Shown: positions 20,590 to 33,915 of the stretch, piece by piece
Layout of the letters: every line of letters begins with the position of its first letter
Position numbering within the stretch: position 1 is the stretch's first letter
From: Penicillus capitatus
Taxonomy: Eukaryota > Chlorophyta
Assembly (NCBI GenBank): GCA_965649825.1
Contig: OZ287701.1
Coordinates: 682,001 to 746,000 of the forward strand
Length of the DNA stretch: 64,000 nt
Reading direction: 5' to 3'
Notes under the pieces: model-generated
What the model was told of the DNA's origin: nothing
Database searches by the model: none
Seen by the model: only the letters and a program-made list of their open reading frames with translations
Position numbers and translations under genes: made by a program

Positions 20590-21640
20590 TGTCCTAAGAA
20601 GTATCAAAGGCGGTAGTGTTGTGAATACCCCGCCTTGTGCGGAGGAAAGAGTCTTGTTAGTTCCACTGTTGGCCACGTCGTTATCCCCACCTCGGTCTTG
20701 TCTTTTTGGCTTTCCTATCGACACTACCTGATTTTGTTTCTTATCGTGTGTCGTCATATCTGCACCACTCGCAGAACATGACGTCTGTAGAATTAAGCGA
20801 GCTCCTGCAGGCAAAGTCTTCGGCGAATCATCTTGTCCATTAATGCATCCTCGTCGTTTTCCAACATTGCCTACAATGCACACTCTCTCTGATTCGAATG
20901 CAAAGGATGTTTGCTACAGGAATTAAAGTTCTAGGCGAAGTCGATAATCGCGATATCTAAATCATTTTGCAGGTGTAACGATTGCATGATGCATCTTCAG
21001 CTATCGACCATCTACGGAAGCGGAAACGTTACTCGCTCCCAACTCTCCTCGACAGCACAGCCAAATTCTTAAAGCGCATCTTTGCGCTGTTTCTCCAAAC
21101 ATTTTCTTGACGACGGCCCATCGAGGTTTAACTAGAGTCTGAATCCGAGCGGTATAAATACACGATCCAACAACGCCTGTCCGAGTTTTAAAAAATCGTG
21201 ACAACGCGCGATAACGAGTTTTTGCCTAACACTGCGACCCAGCCACTGGAATTTCTGCTGCGACCAGTTAGAAATCGTCTGATTTTGTAAGGACACATCT
21301 CATTTGCCGTGCTGCGGATTCATAACGTGTCATCAATCGGCCTAAACAGCGTCACCTGTACGTAAGGGGTTCACGGCTTTGCTTGTCCCCGAGTGACACG
21401 TGTGAAAAGAGCTTAACTGTGAACCCGGCGTCAAGGAGCTGCTAAACCTCTTCCAGTGTAACCGTTTAGCATTACAAAGGCGTTTCAAAAAGGCCTTCTG
21501 CAACAAACATCTCAGACGTTTCACCGTTCTAGATTATTGTCGCGTCATAGAATTCTGCTTCTTTAACACTTCTGTTTATATACTGTCTTAAATTCTCGGT
21601 ATTTTCTCGTGTTTCCCAATCGATTTGCAGCACGGTCGTA
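20590..21640. other. No confident gene
   Basis: A minus-strand frame at 20473-20883 (136 codons, Ser/Asp/Lys-rich, low complexity) overlaps the repeat at its 3' end and has no recognisable domain. The rest carries only short frames. The last 100 bases are the likely promoter of the channel gene at 21657. Confidence 0.35.
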
Positions 21641-21656
21641 ATAGCTTCGTTTCACG

Positions 21657-23847
21657 ATGCGTTGGTTTTCTTGGGGACGTTCTGGAAAAGACGCAGAGAA
21701 AGATGATTATATGGACATCGACTATAGGAAACGGCTTTTGGTGCAATCCCGCGGGATGGGCTACATCGACTCCTCTGACCTATCCGACCTCGAAAGCCCG
21801 TTCGGGGCGCCGAGCTCACCATTCTCTCAGATTCTTCAATCCAACGACGACAACGTCTGCGAAGAGATCTTGTGCGTCGATTCCGTCTCAGACACGACCA
21901 TCATCATCAACCGCTGTCCAGGAATCTCGTTCGTGATGGGTCTGGTATCCAAGATCTCGTCGACGCATATCCAGAGGATGTCATTTCCGTGCTGAAGCAC
22001 CATGCTGTTAACAAACTCGGAACCTTTCAAGCCACAGTATCCCCAAAGCTGACACTTTGGCAGCTGGTTGACGGGACTCGAATGATAGGATTCGGAAGTG
22101 CTGAGGGCCTTTGGACAGAACTCCATGCTGACGCGCGGGTGTCAGACATTGCAAGACGAAAATTGGAAAGAGAACTGGATGGAACGCATCAAAACCAGAG
22201 CCAACACAACCACACGATTCGTCTCTGGTACAACGCCGTCACACTCTCACTCTTTCTTGATGCATTCGATGCAGTCGGATGGGAAGAAATGGTTTCATTG
22301 GGCGCCTACGCCGTGAACATCAAGAATGTTGCTGCCCGTGACCGCGGAGCTTTGTTACAGCTTCTTCTCATGAAGCACTACTCGGGGGCGGCGTCTAAGA
22401 AAATCTGGGAATTCCCGGCCGTCAGAGCTGTGATCAACTACCACTGGGAACATTGGGCGAAGCGCTTTCTCATCGCCTCTGCGATTCTCTTTCTCGGATG
22501 GCTCGCGTCTTTCGCGATCTATCTCGTCATCTACATAGTACCTCCCTTTTGCCTTAGATATATGGTTCATGTCGATCTCTGTCTTGCAGCAATCGGATAT
22601 TGATGACGACGGAATTGGAAAAAAAGGGTCAATGGCCCGCGTGGTTACCTATATTGTCAACATCTTGGCTTTTGTCTTCATGTGTCCTTTTGCGTTAATG
22701 GAATACTGGACCATCATTGAACAAAGATGGAGATGGATACAGGCCCGCAATGTCTTAGACATTTGCGCCATCGCCTTACAGATTTTCATATTCGCGTGCC
22801 ACATGCTGCAATGGCAAATTCATAAAGAGTGGTTCAGCACCGTCTTAGCATTCCAATGCGTCTTCCTGTTCTCGAAACTGCAGAATTTTGGACGGTACGC
22901 ACAGCAAGTCTCTTCGGCCGCCAATACTCGGAGCGTTCTTAGAGCTCTGGGTACTGGCGCATCGATCTCTGAGATATTCATCTCGGTCATCTACGATGTG
23001 CGCTACTTGCTGATTTACATTTTCTTCACCGGCATCTCAGCGTCTCTGTGCTTGGGTGCCATCTACAAATACGATGAGGTAGAACTCCCACTATCCATTC
23101 ATTTTTCCTCTTAGCAATAACGCACGATGTTGTCTGCAGAAATTCCGAGACGAGAGTCGGAACATTGGGTTGAGCGAGCACTTCGACGATTTCGAACATT
23201 TATTGGTGACAACCTTTCAGATCATTTTCGGGAGTTTCGACTCGAACTACATCTTCAAAGCGAAACATCCATGGATCAAAATCGTCTTCTTCTTCGGATT
23301 TCAAGTCCTTATGACCATCACCGTCCTCAACCTGCTCATCGCTGTCATGACGGAGTCTTATTCAAAAGTATGAAATTCTTCTCGTACGAGACATGACATG
23401 AGAATGTGGCACTCAGTTTGCAGCGGAACAACGCATTCGTTACAATCGTGGTCGAGCAAGTGTCATCGACGAATTGGACGTCCTTAGAATCTCTTCCTTC
23501 TTCGCTGACGAACTGCAACCCTATATACACTTCCTGGTCATCGAGAAGAAGACGAGGTGTGATCCATCAGCAACCACACCTAGCGGATCCCGTCTCTCGA
23601 TGCGCAGATCGACGAGTAACCGACCGAGCGCGCGTCCAAGTTTACAACCAAATGAATTTGCTTTTCCGGTACCCGAGACCAATGACGATCTGCGCAAGAA
23701 AATTGACGAACTCAGCGCTCAAGTGAACGTGAGATCATTCCTGTCCTGCTTTCTGCTGTTGCTGATCGACTTTCTTTGCAGACACTGGTTCAATTGATGC
23801 AGAACCAGAACACACAGAGATCTCTCAAAGAGATCTCACAGAAATGA
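21657..23847 (+). CDS. TRP-like cation channel (ion transport domain)
   Basis: Six exons (21657-21915, 21954-22537, 22590-23078, 23140-23367, 23417-23728, 23782-23847) join into 645 residues with all splice phases consistent. The N-terminal third is soluble. Membrane spans follow: about 22460-22535 (RFLIASAILFLGWLASFAIY), 22640-22710, 22750-22800, 22850-22890 and 22980-23060 (LLIYIFFTGISASLCLGAIY). A pore-like re-entrant segment (TTFQIIFGSFDSN) precedes the final span (VLMTITVLNLLIAVMTESYS), whose 'LNLLIAVM..' is the classic S6 signature of TRP and polycystin-type channels. The C-terminal tail ends in a short coiled coil. It is likely a plasma- or endo-membrane cation channel. Selectivity and gating cannot be read, and the ankyrin repeats seen in many TRPs are not evident. 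Confidence 0.82.
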
Positions 23848-24181
23848 GCGAACACGTGCGACTGTTCCTCTCGGTCGGCCATTCTTCCGTCCCGTGCCGA
23901 TAATTTTTTCTTACCCCTCCCCCTTAAACAACATTTCCTCTTTTAGCGATCTCTGCCTGATGCACCATCGTGCAACCGTAATCTCGGGAACAGTGTTTCC
24001 GACGAGCTGATTTCATTGCTGCGCTGAACTTTTTTTACCACGGAATTGGCCAGAGAAGGGGATTCTTCGTTACACAGCCTTCTGCATTGGAAACGGGAAC
24101 GATGACCGGACAGCTTAATGTAAAAGTGTCGGATTTTGTACTTTAAATGTAAAGAATTTCGTAGATCGATGATACTTGCCG

Positions 24182-25391
24182 ATGACGAAGCAACAGTCGA
24201 GCAGTTCCTCCGGCCTCGAGTTTCGCTTGCATCCCGTTGAGTGCCGCTCCCGATGCGACGAATCGCGTAAATGCCATGTCCGTAGTTGGTGTTGATCAAT
24301 GTGAGTGACCACCACACGCGAATGCGATGTAACTCCCGGGATGCCGCGACGACGGTGATGGGATGTCTCTTGGGTCTCCAAACGGGACGCGTTGTCGATA
24401 TCAGCAATTCTTTCGAAGTGGTGCGCCACGCAGACGACATCGATTGGCAGTTCACCGAAACCCGCCTCGAACAATGTCACTCCCATCTTTTTGTCTTATC
24501 GTCCCATTGTGACACGCATGTCGTAGACAAGACGGTGTTCCCCGATCTCGATATCATTGGATGGTACTGCGTCGGTGAGACGGAGCTCTGCGAGCAACAC
24601 ATGGCGATTCAACGCAAGGCATCCACAGTGTTACGTGTGGTACATCGTAACAGTGCCGTCTAGATGATGGAGATGAATGAGAGTCCCGTATTCTTGATGA
24701 TGCATCCAACGATCGATCCAATGCAGAAAGATCTTCCTGTCTTTCTCTATGAAACGGAAGTGCATTTGATCGACGATATTCCGTCGTTCATCTTTGTCCG
24801 TGCCGCGTACTCCATTGCGGTAAGTGAATGCCCTTTCTCATATTTCCAGACAGCTCGTTGCTAAGAATCGCATACTAGACTGAAGATGCCGAACGTGTGG
24901 GTGTCAATCAAGTGGCGAAGAGTTCCACCGCAGACGGCGACAAAGGCACCGGTCAATGTACCATCGGATCACGCATCAGAAGAGCCGTGTTCATATGAAG
25001 CGGCTGCTGTTTCTAGTCATCTCACATCTTGGGGGACTTTATTCGGCCGTTAAGATGCTCAAGGACCGCCTGGCCATACTCTTCGCTCTCATGGACAAGA
25101 TGGAGTCGGGTGAGTTCCATCAAAGGGTGGGGCGATGTCGGGTGATGTTCGGTTTCAGGAGAGGTGGAAATGGATCACGGGTTGATGCGTGAGATTTCAG
25201 GCTTAGCTCAGAAGGTGCCACTCGTGGACGACGCCTCCTTTCAGGAGAGCTTTACACGCGAGTACGACGATGCATTGTTGACGATTCATCTGGCATCAGT
25301 GACGAAGGGTGTCTACGCTGCGAATACAATTCTCGAGAAGAGCCAGTACTTAATGGAACGCCCACGGAAGAAGCTCCTGTCGATGAGCTGA
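24182..25391 (+). CDS. CSN6: COP9 signalosome subunit 6 (MPN domain)
   Basis: CSN6 is the MPN-minus partner of the catalytic CSN5 in the COP9 signalosome, which removes Nedd8 from cullins. Seven exons (24182-24235, 24286-24475, 24527-24627, 24664-24819, 24879-24951, 25017-25109, 25159-25391) give 299 residues, close to the usual 310-330. Across junctions the protein reads LHP|LVLINVSDHHTRMR, then TTVMGCLLGLQTGR, then LEQ|YKTVFPDLDIIGWY. The IxESPxFL-like NESPVFLMMHP, a TEDAERVGV and HLGGLYSAVKMLKDR of the C-terminal helical region follow. Each matches the CSN6 order. The JAMM zinc ligands of CSN5 are not present, as expected for CSN6. It starts about 330 bases after the channel gene on the same strand. 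Confidence 0.9.
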
Positions 25392-26879
25392 CATGGCGAT
25401 GGCGAAGCGTACGAAAGTGCATACGCGATCGATTGTGCGGCGATGTTGTGATTTTGGACGCGGTGCACGAACGCCTTGAACGACGGACGAAGTATGACGC
25501 CCTGTCTGACGCAATTATCTTCGATGAGTTACGCGGTTCAGTATTTTTTCACAGTAGACAGGCGCTATGTTCGTCACGCCTTCTGATGCCTCGGACGTCT
25601 TTTCACAAACGTCGTGCGCTGCCGAGAAAACGTTTAGGGTGTGGATGGCCTGCCTCGTGGCGATCATGTTCGACGAAAGGCCGTTCCGTTCGAAAGGGTG
25701 AGTACCCACTGTGCAGTTGCCATGCGTACTGCCGTCACCGCGAGACATCCGTAGACAGTATGGAGATAAAGACGCATCCGTAAACACTGGCATTTTCCAA
25801 CTGATAGAAAACAGGACGAAAAGCACGCAACGCTCGCAGAGTTTTCGCGGTGCATATATTCATGGTATGCTTGCGTTTGAGGATGCAGATCTTGGATGTT
25901 ATGCAACGGGTCCAACGTATCGATTAAAAATCGGTTCTGAGCATCGACCGAGTAGCGAAGCATTGAAGAACGACGATACGGGGCGACCGCTTAAAAGCCG
26001 CGCTTTAAATGAGGAGCAGTTCTTGGGTCGCAAAAGTTCAGTGCCGCCTGAGACGCGGCATGCGGTACATGAAGCGCGCGGATTTTTCTTTTCTGAAATC
26101 GAGCAGGAGGATTGGAGAAATGACATGAAAGTACAGGCACTGCATTGCGAAGCTGTTCGAATGCTAAGTCTATTTCCGTGTTGCGACTGCAATACGCCAC
26201 ATGCTTCACAAAACGGCCTCCCGATAACGCAGTCGTCGTTTTTAAGTGCGTCCGAACAACGCAAGCGGTTACCTGAAAGCCGGGAAAGATGGCGAGACCA
26301 CATGACATCGTCCTCGACGACAAGAACGCGCGTCTTCGTCGAATAACGTCTACTATGAGAAAATCTCAAAGCAGTAAAGATCATTTCCGGCACAACAAGG
26401 ACACCGCCAGGCAGATGAAGGTATCGCCGGAGTCGATTCTTTGCCATGCACACACTCTTCACGATTCAAAGTCGCGGGCGGAAGAACGAATTATTGATCT
26501 ATGAATATATCGTGCCGCGGAAGATTGGGCATCGATTTCATACGTGGTGGTTGAAGCCACTGAAGAGCTGTTGCGACCGAAGAAAAGAGGCTGACGTCTT
26601 GCATTACGTGTGTTTAATGCGTTCTTCTTTTCTTGTAAACTCGCGTCTATCCGGGGTACTCGGTTCACTGTGCTTCGAGTCTTTTGAGCGGCTCTTGACC
26701 TTATTCTCGGTGAGATACAGTCCTTTGTTAGACTAATGCGTCCAGTGCCGGCGTTTGAACGTCGGTTATGCGCGATGGTTTTCAAGGCGGCGAAAATGCT
26801 GAACACGGTGTGTGCTGTCAAGGGAGTCTTCCACGCAGTTTCCCATTCTGCGTCCGGTTCCTGGCCTGTTGACGTTTCA
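25392..26879. other. Gap with overlapping long frames, no confident gene
   Basis: A plus-strand frame (25711-26346, 211 codons) and a minus-strand frame (25899-26462, 187 codons) overlap, and neither has a recognised domain. Both contain an ALKNDD...GRP phrase, so part of the plus-strand sequence near 25960 resembles the reverse complement of sequence near 26230. That suggests a decayed inverted duplication or mobile remnant rather than a host gene. The last 150 bases precede the surface-protein gene. Confidence 0.35.
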
Positions 26880-29800
26880 ATGGCGTACCCTCTGCATTTC
26901 TGCCGATGCTTACTGATTCTAATGCTCTGCCGTCCGATTCTTGCCTCTTCGGAAAGAGAGGAGAGCTGTATTCTTGATATCTTCCATGGATCACACCTTG
27001 CAATTCGATGCACTGGACCAGAAGAGATTGAAGAAGTATTTGACTGGGTAAATGTGACGGCACGACGGTCTTCTCCTATCGACATCGCCCCTGGAATACA
27101 ACTCTTTGGCGAAGTAGCTGACACAGGACAACGCACCTTTTTGCACATAGAAGATAGAACGCTGGAAATCAGCACCAACATGATGCCAAGCGATCGTAAG
27201 TCACGTCGTTAACAGAAGGCATGCGTATAAGAATTCTGTCCAGTGCTTGAGGCATGGGATGTCCAGAGTGCGATTGCTGTTGTGAATTCGACGGTATGGC
27301 TGGTGAGTAGCACTATCTACCCGGCCAATTCCACATCCATTTCTGGAGGTGAGTCCACGGACAGACACGAGATGTAGCTAGAGAAACTGATCGTGGTGAT
27401 CTAGGTCTCTTTGTTTCGAAATCGCATCTCATTGTCGAAGACTGTCAATTTTACGGGGAAGCTGCTTTTGAGAACAGGAATGAAGCTGGCGTTATTCGAG
27501 CGACGAATGGCTCGTCGGTGGACATTCGGAATTCGAATTTCAAAAACGTCGGCAGTGATGTGGCAGCGATTTTTATTGATGGGGAATCCCATCTCACTGT
27601 TGACGACTGTTCATTTGACGGGAATTTTTCCTCCAAGAACGTGGGTGAAGCTGGCATTGTTCGAGCAGTGAATGGCTCGTCAGTGGACGTGCGGAATTCG
27701 TATTTTCAGGACGTCAGCAGCGATGTGTCAACGATCGACATCGATGGAGCATCCCATCTCTTTGTCGACGGATGTTCATTTGGTGGGAAGTTTTTCTTCG
27801 CAAATAAAAATGCGGGAATTGTTCGAGCAACGAATAGCTCGTCCGTAGACGTCCGAAATACGAATTTTCAAGACGTCAGCAGCAATGGAGCGGCGATTGA
27901 CGTCCAAGGAGTGTCCCATCTCACTGTCGACGGTTGTTTCTTTCGCGGGGATCCTGCTTCTCTTGAGAATGGAAAGAAAACTGGCACAGTTCAAACAGAA
28001 AATGCCTCTCCAGTGAACAAGCGGAATGCGAAGAATCCAACCACTAAGTATGCGTATGAAGCTGGCATTGTTCGAGCAACAAATACATCTGTGGTCGTGC
28101 GGAATACGAAGTTTCGAGATGTCAGCAGTCACGTGGCAGCGATTCACGTCGTTGGGAAACGGCATCTCGATATCTCTGTCGTTACGTTTGCAAGAATCAC
28201 AGGATATCAAGGTTCCGCCATCTATGCCACAGATGGCAGCAGTGTTCGAATTGCTAACTCCTCGTTCTCTGGCTGCGATTCGTCGATGACGGGCACTGTC
28301 ACGATCGAGAGTAATGCTCTTACTCCATAAGTTCAACGTTTTGCTCATTTGCATCGCAGATGGAAAGGAACTGAATATCAGCGGAAGTACTTTGATGACG
28401 AGCAAAGGTGTGAACGGAGCAGCGGTGCATGTGCGGTCTCCATCAGCAGTTGGAGATCTGAACAACTCGGAAAGCGATGTCATGAAGCTACGCATATCCG
28501 ACAGTGACGTTCAGGCGAACGCTGCGACGGAGGACGGAGGTGCTCTGTACGTCTTTGGGGCGGATCTGGAGATAACGCGTACTCAGATCCTTGGAAACAA
28601 AGCCAGCGATCGTGGAGCTGGGCTTGCTCTTTTCGAAGCCAGAAAAGCGACAATCAGAGATTCTTCGGTCGAAGACCACTTCTTTCAGAGCACCAGCATA
28701 TGGTTTGAGCAAACAGGAGCCGGAATCTATGCCGAACTCGTGGAGAGCTTCATTCTAGATAACTGTACCCTTAGAGGCAACAATGCGATCAAAAAAGGCG
28801 GCGGTGGCTACTTTGTGTCGCTTCTGAAACTGGAGATTCGCAACTGCAATATTACGACAAATCACGCGAGAGAAGAGGCTGGATTGGGAGTCAAAGATGT
28901 GAAGAACGTCACTGTCATGAACACGAATGTCACGTCCAATCAGGCCAGTAACTTCGCAGCAGGCTTGTCCTTTCTGGAGACCATGGATTTAACGCTGCGC
29001 AATTTGGTCTTCAGAATGAACGAAGCTCCCAATGTCGGTGCCATGTCAGCAATGTCGGCGAGCAATGTCTGGATGGAAGAATGCACTTTCAGAAACAACT
29101 ATGCCACAGGCGGCGGCGCGGGTGCTCTGAAGCTCATGGCTGCGCTGAACGTCAATATCACTCGGACGAAGATTCTCTTCAACAACGCAAAGGGCGAAGC
29201 GGCTGGCATCTTAGCTGAAAGTGTGGATGACATGACGATCGATGCATCGGTATTTCGAAGAAACGAAGCGCACAGTGGAGCCTCGTGCTTGATCCGTCTA
29301 GCCAAGGCAGTGTACATCATCCAGTCTCGGTTCCGAAACAATCGTGCGACAGATGGAAGTGGAGGTGCTCTCTTTGTCGAACAGGTCGACAGGGCATTCG
29401 TAACGCAGTCGAATTTCTCCTACAATCAGGCACAGAGCGAAGGCGGGGCCTTTTCGATATCGGGCACTCCTCGTGTGAGCTGCATTCAGACGCGCTTTAT
29501 CCAAAACAACTCCACGATGGGATCTGCCGGGGCCTTCGCGGCCAAGCTGATGGACAATGTCTTCCTCCGAGGGTGTCGTTTCTATCAAAACGGTGCTTTC
29601 CGTGACGGAGGTGCCGTGAGTCTAGCAAGCGTCTACAATGAACTAGAGATCATAGATTCAGACTTTGCTGAAAATGAAGCTACTGGGAGGCAAGAATCGC
29701 AAGGCGGAGCTATTGCTGTCTTTCTCTTTTCGAAAATGAACATCGAACACTCAGCATTCAGGAACAACAAAGCACGTCTGAATGGAGGGGCCATAAGTCT

Positions 29801-32191
29801 TCCTGGGACTAAGAGAGAATTGAGTCGCAATCTAGTCATGACAGAAAACACGTTTGTTAGTAACGAAGCCGATGCTGGATCCGGTGGGGCGTTGTATTTT
29901 GAGGTAAGCTGAAGACCCTTTGCTGTCACATCATCACTGATAGATGTTCTTACAGAAATCGCCGCATCTCGAGCTCAATCGTGGACGTTTCGAGAGCAAC
30001 AGAGCCTCTCTAACGGGAGGTGCCATTCTGGTGCAGACAGGCGAACATGTTATCTTTTCTCAGACGTATCTTGGGGACAACCGACTGAAGAAAAGCGAGG
30101 CGGTCGCTGATGATAGCTTTGACAGAAGTCGTCGAGGAAAAGGCCATCGTCCAGAAACTAGAGGATTTCAGAGTGGCGAGGATGGAATCAACGGCAGTGT
30201 CTGGCAGCATCCAAACCGAATAAAGAATGGTGGCGCCATTGCATTGATAGAGATAGACAACACTTCTCTTCTCGGCGTCCAGCTGAGAGCAAACACCGCT
30301 CCAGGATCTGGAGGCGCAGCTTTCATCCAAGTCCTCGATCTCTCGACCCACCCCCTCTGTCGACTGACGAATGCTGTGCAGGGTTCTAGGAGTGTCGTAA
30401 CGGACGGGACAGAGTTTTCCGATAACGAGGCCTGGACGATGGGTGGAGGTCTCTTTGTCGATAGCGTCCAGGCGATTGCCATAGATGCATCAGAGTTTAA
30501 GTATAATCGCGTGAGTAGGAAAGACGACGAGCCAAACTACAAAGGCAACTTTGAACTCAACGGAGGGGGCTTGGTCATTAAGAGATCGCAGAACGTGCGT
30601 CTGAATAAACTCGTCTGTTCGCAGAACCAAGCCAGAGACTCGGGGGGAGCCATTAGCTTTGACGTAAGATCTCTGTCCTCTGTGTCGTGTCTCATCTTGT
30701 CTCTGTGTTTGGCAGATGGTGTCGTTGTTGGACGCTGAAAACTGCCAGTTTGGTCACAACCGTGCACGCAACGGCGGTGCCGTGCATGTGGTGGACTCCA
30801 ATAGGGGATCCATCCATCGTTGCCATTTTGCAGAGAACATGGCTGGTGGTCTGCTTGGAGATAATTCGAATCTCATGCCACAGAACGGCACTCGAGGAGA
30901 TGCAACGATCCCATTGAAGAATAACGCCGGTCATGGGGGTGCCATATTTTTCGAAGATGCACAACACTTCAACATCACAGCTCCAGAATTCCTATCCAAT
31001 CTGGCTCACGGTCGTGGAGGCGCTTTTCACTGCGCGAAATCGGGTAATCTAGCTCTGTCGAACAGTCGTTTTCTGAACAACAGTGCCCTCCACACCGGCG
31101 GCGCCATTTCGGTGCACAGAGGGAATCTCTCGCTGTCAATCGATCAGTTTACAAAGAACCATGCCGTGAACGGAAGCCTTCTGTCCGTTTCGGGAGGCAT
31201 CGTCAATGGCTCAGGAATACAAACCTATCAGAATATGGCTGATGAACACGGCGGATTGGTGTACTGCACCAACCCGAGCAGCATCCGTTTGGCCACGTCC
31301 AAGTTCGTCGACGATGGAAGCCAGCTGGGTGATTCCTTTATGGCGAACTGCAGCTGTCAGGTCGCCATTGTGGAGTCCAAGATCGTCTGTTCAAACGACG
31401 ATGTTCGTGGCTGCGGATTGGTGGCGGCGCCAGATGCCATGTGTGATTCGGGCGTCACTCTGAAGACGGCAAACGTGATCTACTACAACAAATTCTGGAG
31501 CATTTTCAAACTCATTGTACCGGCACTCGTCTCTGTGCCATTGCTGATTCTGATTGCACGGTTCTGCATGCTGCTGTGGACAGGAACTGCCAAGAAACTG
31601 GGAGTTTGGAAAGAAGATGTGGAGCCGGAACCGTTGCTCATCGATGGATATCCAGACATCTGGGGTCCATTACTTGACGACCACGCTGACAATGACAACC
31701 ATCCTCGCAGCAATCTCCACGTACACAGCACCGACATGTTGGATGAACACGTTCCGTGGGATCCATCCACGAACCGTCGTCCATCCACATTCCATCGACC
31801 GGCAGCCATGCGTGCATCCGTTCGCCCTGTTGACAGTGTTCAGTCCATGACGCTAAGGTCCCATCGACTGCGGATGGAGGACGACCTGCTTTGCAGTCCG
31901 AACACCGTTGGAGCAGATTCGAAGAAAGTCGATTATTGCATTTCGAATTTCGACGATTCTGCGACAGCTGTGGCACCTGATATCAAGTGTTATGGAATCA
32001 CAGGTCAACAGCAACATGCGCTTTGCACTCCATCTCTGAAGGAACATCGCATCACGGTCGATGATGACACGCCATCCTCTGTGGAAGATCTCAGACGTCA
32101 CATCTGTCATACGATTCACGAACAGCAAGATTTCAGATTTGAATACGAACAAATGATAGAAACGAGATTTGAGTCTTCGATTTTCGACTGA
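26880..32191 (+). CDS. Beta-helix (polymorphic-outer-membrane-like) surface protein, type I membrane
   Basis: The modelled exons are 26880-27195, 27244-27348, 27405-28310, 28360-29903, 29944-30663 (probably with a further 51-base in-frame intron at 30331-30381) and 30716-32191. They give about 1,670 residues. A signal peptide (CLLILMLCRPILAS) opens the protein. Exon 3 carries tandem repeats of about 50 residues (RATNSSSVDVRN, SHLTVDGCSF). Exons 4 to 6 carry dozens of parallel beta-helix rungs with the GGA-(I/L) plus F-x-x-N-x-A pattern typical of polymorphic outer membrane protein and right-handed beta-helix families. One span (IVPALVSVPLLILIARF, about 31515-31565) is followed by a cytosolic tail of about 200 residues. 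It is probably a cell-surface adhesion or recognition protein; ligand unknown. The acceptor at 29943 has an in-frame alternative at 29955. Confidence 0.85.
27484..28100 (+). repeat. Internal coding tandem repeats in the surface protein
   Basis: The phrase GCTGGCATTGTTCGAGCAAC (with variants) starts units at about 27484, 27652, 27811, 27979 and 28061, spaced 168, 159, 168 and 82 bases. Units are in frame and differ by scattered substitutions, so the number of beta-helix rungs may vary between strains. Confidence 0.75.
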
Positions 32192-33915
32192 TCGAGAGAT
32201 ACGATCAACAAGGGGCTGTATGGCGGGATCGTTGTATACGGATACCATGATTCTGGGCAATAGTCTCACGAACCAACAGGGTTTGTGACTGTTGTCTCTC
32301 TTTTTTTGTTCTCACGTTCGGATTCACCATTTTGGACCTTGATCACTTTACCCCATCTACAGCCTTCTTTTTACCATTGGCATGGAATAGACCACAACGA
32401 ATAAGAAGTTCATTTTTTTGTGCTGCCCCGCCGTCGGATTTGTTCGGTGAATGATGAACCCCATCACGCCATTTCATGAGGCACCAGAAAAGGTGATACA
32501 CAAAGACTTGTCCGATCTCACAGCCTCACACTGTTTAACGCGAAAGTCGTAGCTTTTTAACAGCGTCGCCGCTTAAGATCTTCCGTCACCTTTGGCGATC
32601 GCTGTCAGACGCTTAGAAAAATAAGGGCCTGTTGACAAGAGTACCGTGGGGACATTCGCAACGCGTCTCATGTGAATACGTTCACTCACCCCGTGCAATT
32701 CTTGAGATCCTGCAGCCTGTTTGGACGGATACAACAGTGTGGAGCTCTTTGTTTGTTTGTTTGCTTGTCTGTCTGTACTTCTACCACCACTTCCATCACT
32801 CATTCGATCGTCAACATTGCCAATGACTCGATCAAGACCTCTTGTTGTTTCATTTATTAAAAGGTCTAGCATAAGCCTTTGATGTGTTATCGATCAGAAT
32901 TGCCAATTGTCTAGTTTTGAGTACGTAATGACTGTGGTCGGAAGACCATTATCACAGTCTGACTGTATGTGTGTCCATGACTCGTTTAATTCCTTTCGGA
33001 TTACGGCAATTGTTATTGGGAAGGGCAGAACCTATCGACGAGCGTCTAATGCGTCGCTTCTAATCTCTTTCCGTTATCTAAACCGCGTGAGTTGGATGAA
33101 TGGTTTGCTGACGGAGAATCGTGCCTGGCCAGCATACCATGCCACGTGGTTAAATCATTCACATGAGATAGGCTTAGATGATGATGATGCATAGATCATC
33201 ACTAGAATCGTAACAGCGTGTTCTGTCGTGTTCCAATGCCAATTTAATGTAATCTCTAAACCTCAGGCTGTCGGAGCCTGTTTAGAAAATCACAGATCTC
33301 TAGCAAGCCTTAGTAAATTGTCAACCTTCTGTTTTCTTGTTTAGTTGTATCTAGTCCATCGGATTATGATTGGAAAGAAAAATAAGATGAAAGGCATGAC
33401 GCTGAGGCGCTATTCATGATATGATAGAGTCGAACAATGGGTGCGGGTTTCTGATTGTCATGTCAACGAGAGATCTGCCGATTCGATCTGCAAGAAGAAC
33501 AAATCATCATGGATCGGTAGATCTCAGTACTTTAACTGCCTGTAAGACTGCAACGCCAGACTCTGTGGTTGTTAACCAACTAACTGTCTATTCTATGCCG
33601 AGCTGAAGTCAGAGAGTGTTGCGAAGGCCCAGCGAATACAGCAGTTGCACATTCCTGTTGCAATGCACGCAACACCTGACTTTCTGACAAGCGCAGACTT
33701 TAATGAATTCTAAGTGCTAGATAGAATTCGGGCAGTATATCGGGAGGGGGAATACTTGTTCGTAAAGGTTATCTGTACAGGAAGAGTGATGCCTGTGTGT
33801 GACATCAAAGTGGGCAATGAGATATATGTCTTCGGACTCTTTCTAGTGTCTGTCTATCATAAGACCAGATCTCAGTCAGATCTCTTCCACGACTAAGTCT
33901 TTGCGAATGTTATCA
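32192..33915. other. Intergenic stretch, no gene seen
   Basis: Only short frames are found. There is a tetranucleotide run (TTTG)n passing into (TCTG)n at about 32748-32776. I find no tRNA-like element or recognised repeat. It is long for this gene-dense half of the window. Confidence 0.4.
32748..32776. repeat. TTTG/TCTG microsatellite
   Basis: Consecutive TTTG units followed by TTGC and TCTG units; a simple sequence repeat. Confidence 0.75.

Noticed and set aside
26459-27181. 240-codon minus-strand open frame
   Set aside because: It overlaps the signal-peptide exon of the surface protein and has no domain, and the plus-strand model joins cleanly across splice sites.
30010-30482. Minus-strand frames of 113 and 104 codons
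   Set aside because: Shadows of the beta-helix coding exon.
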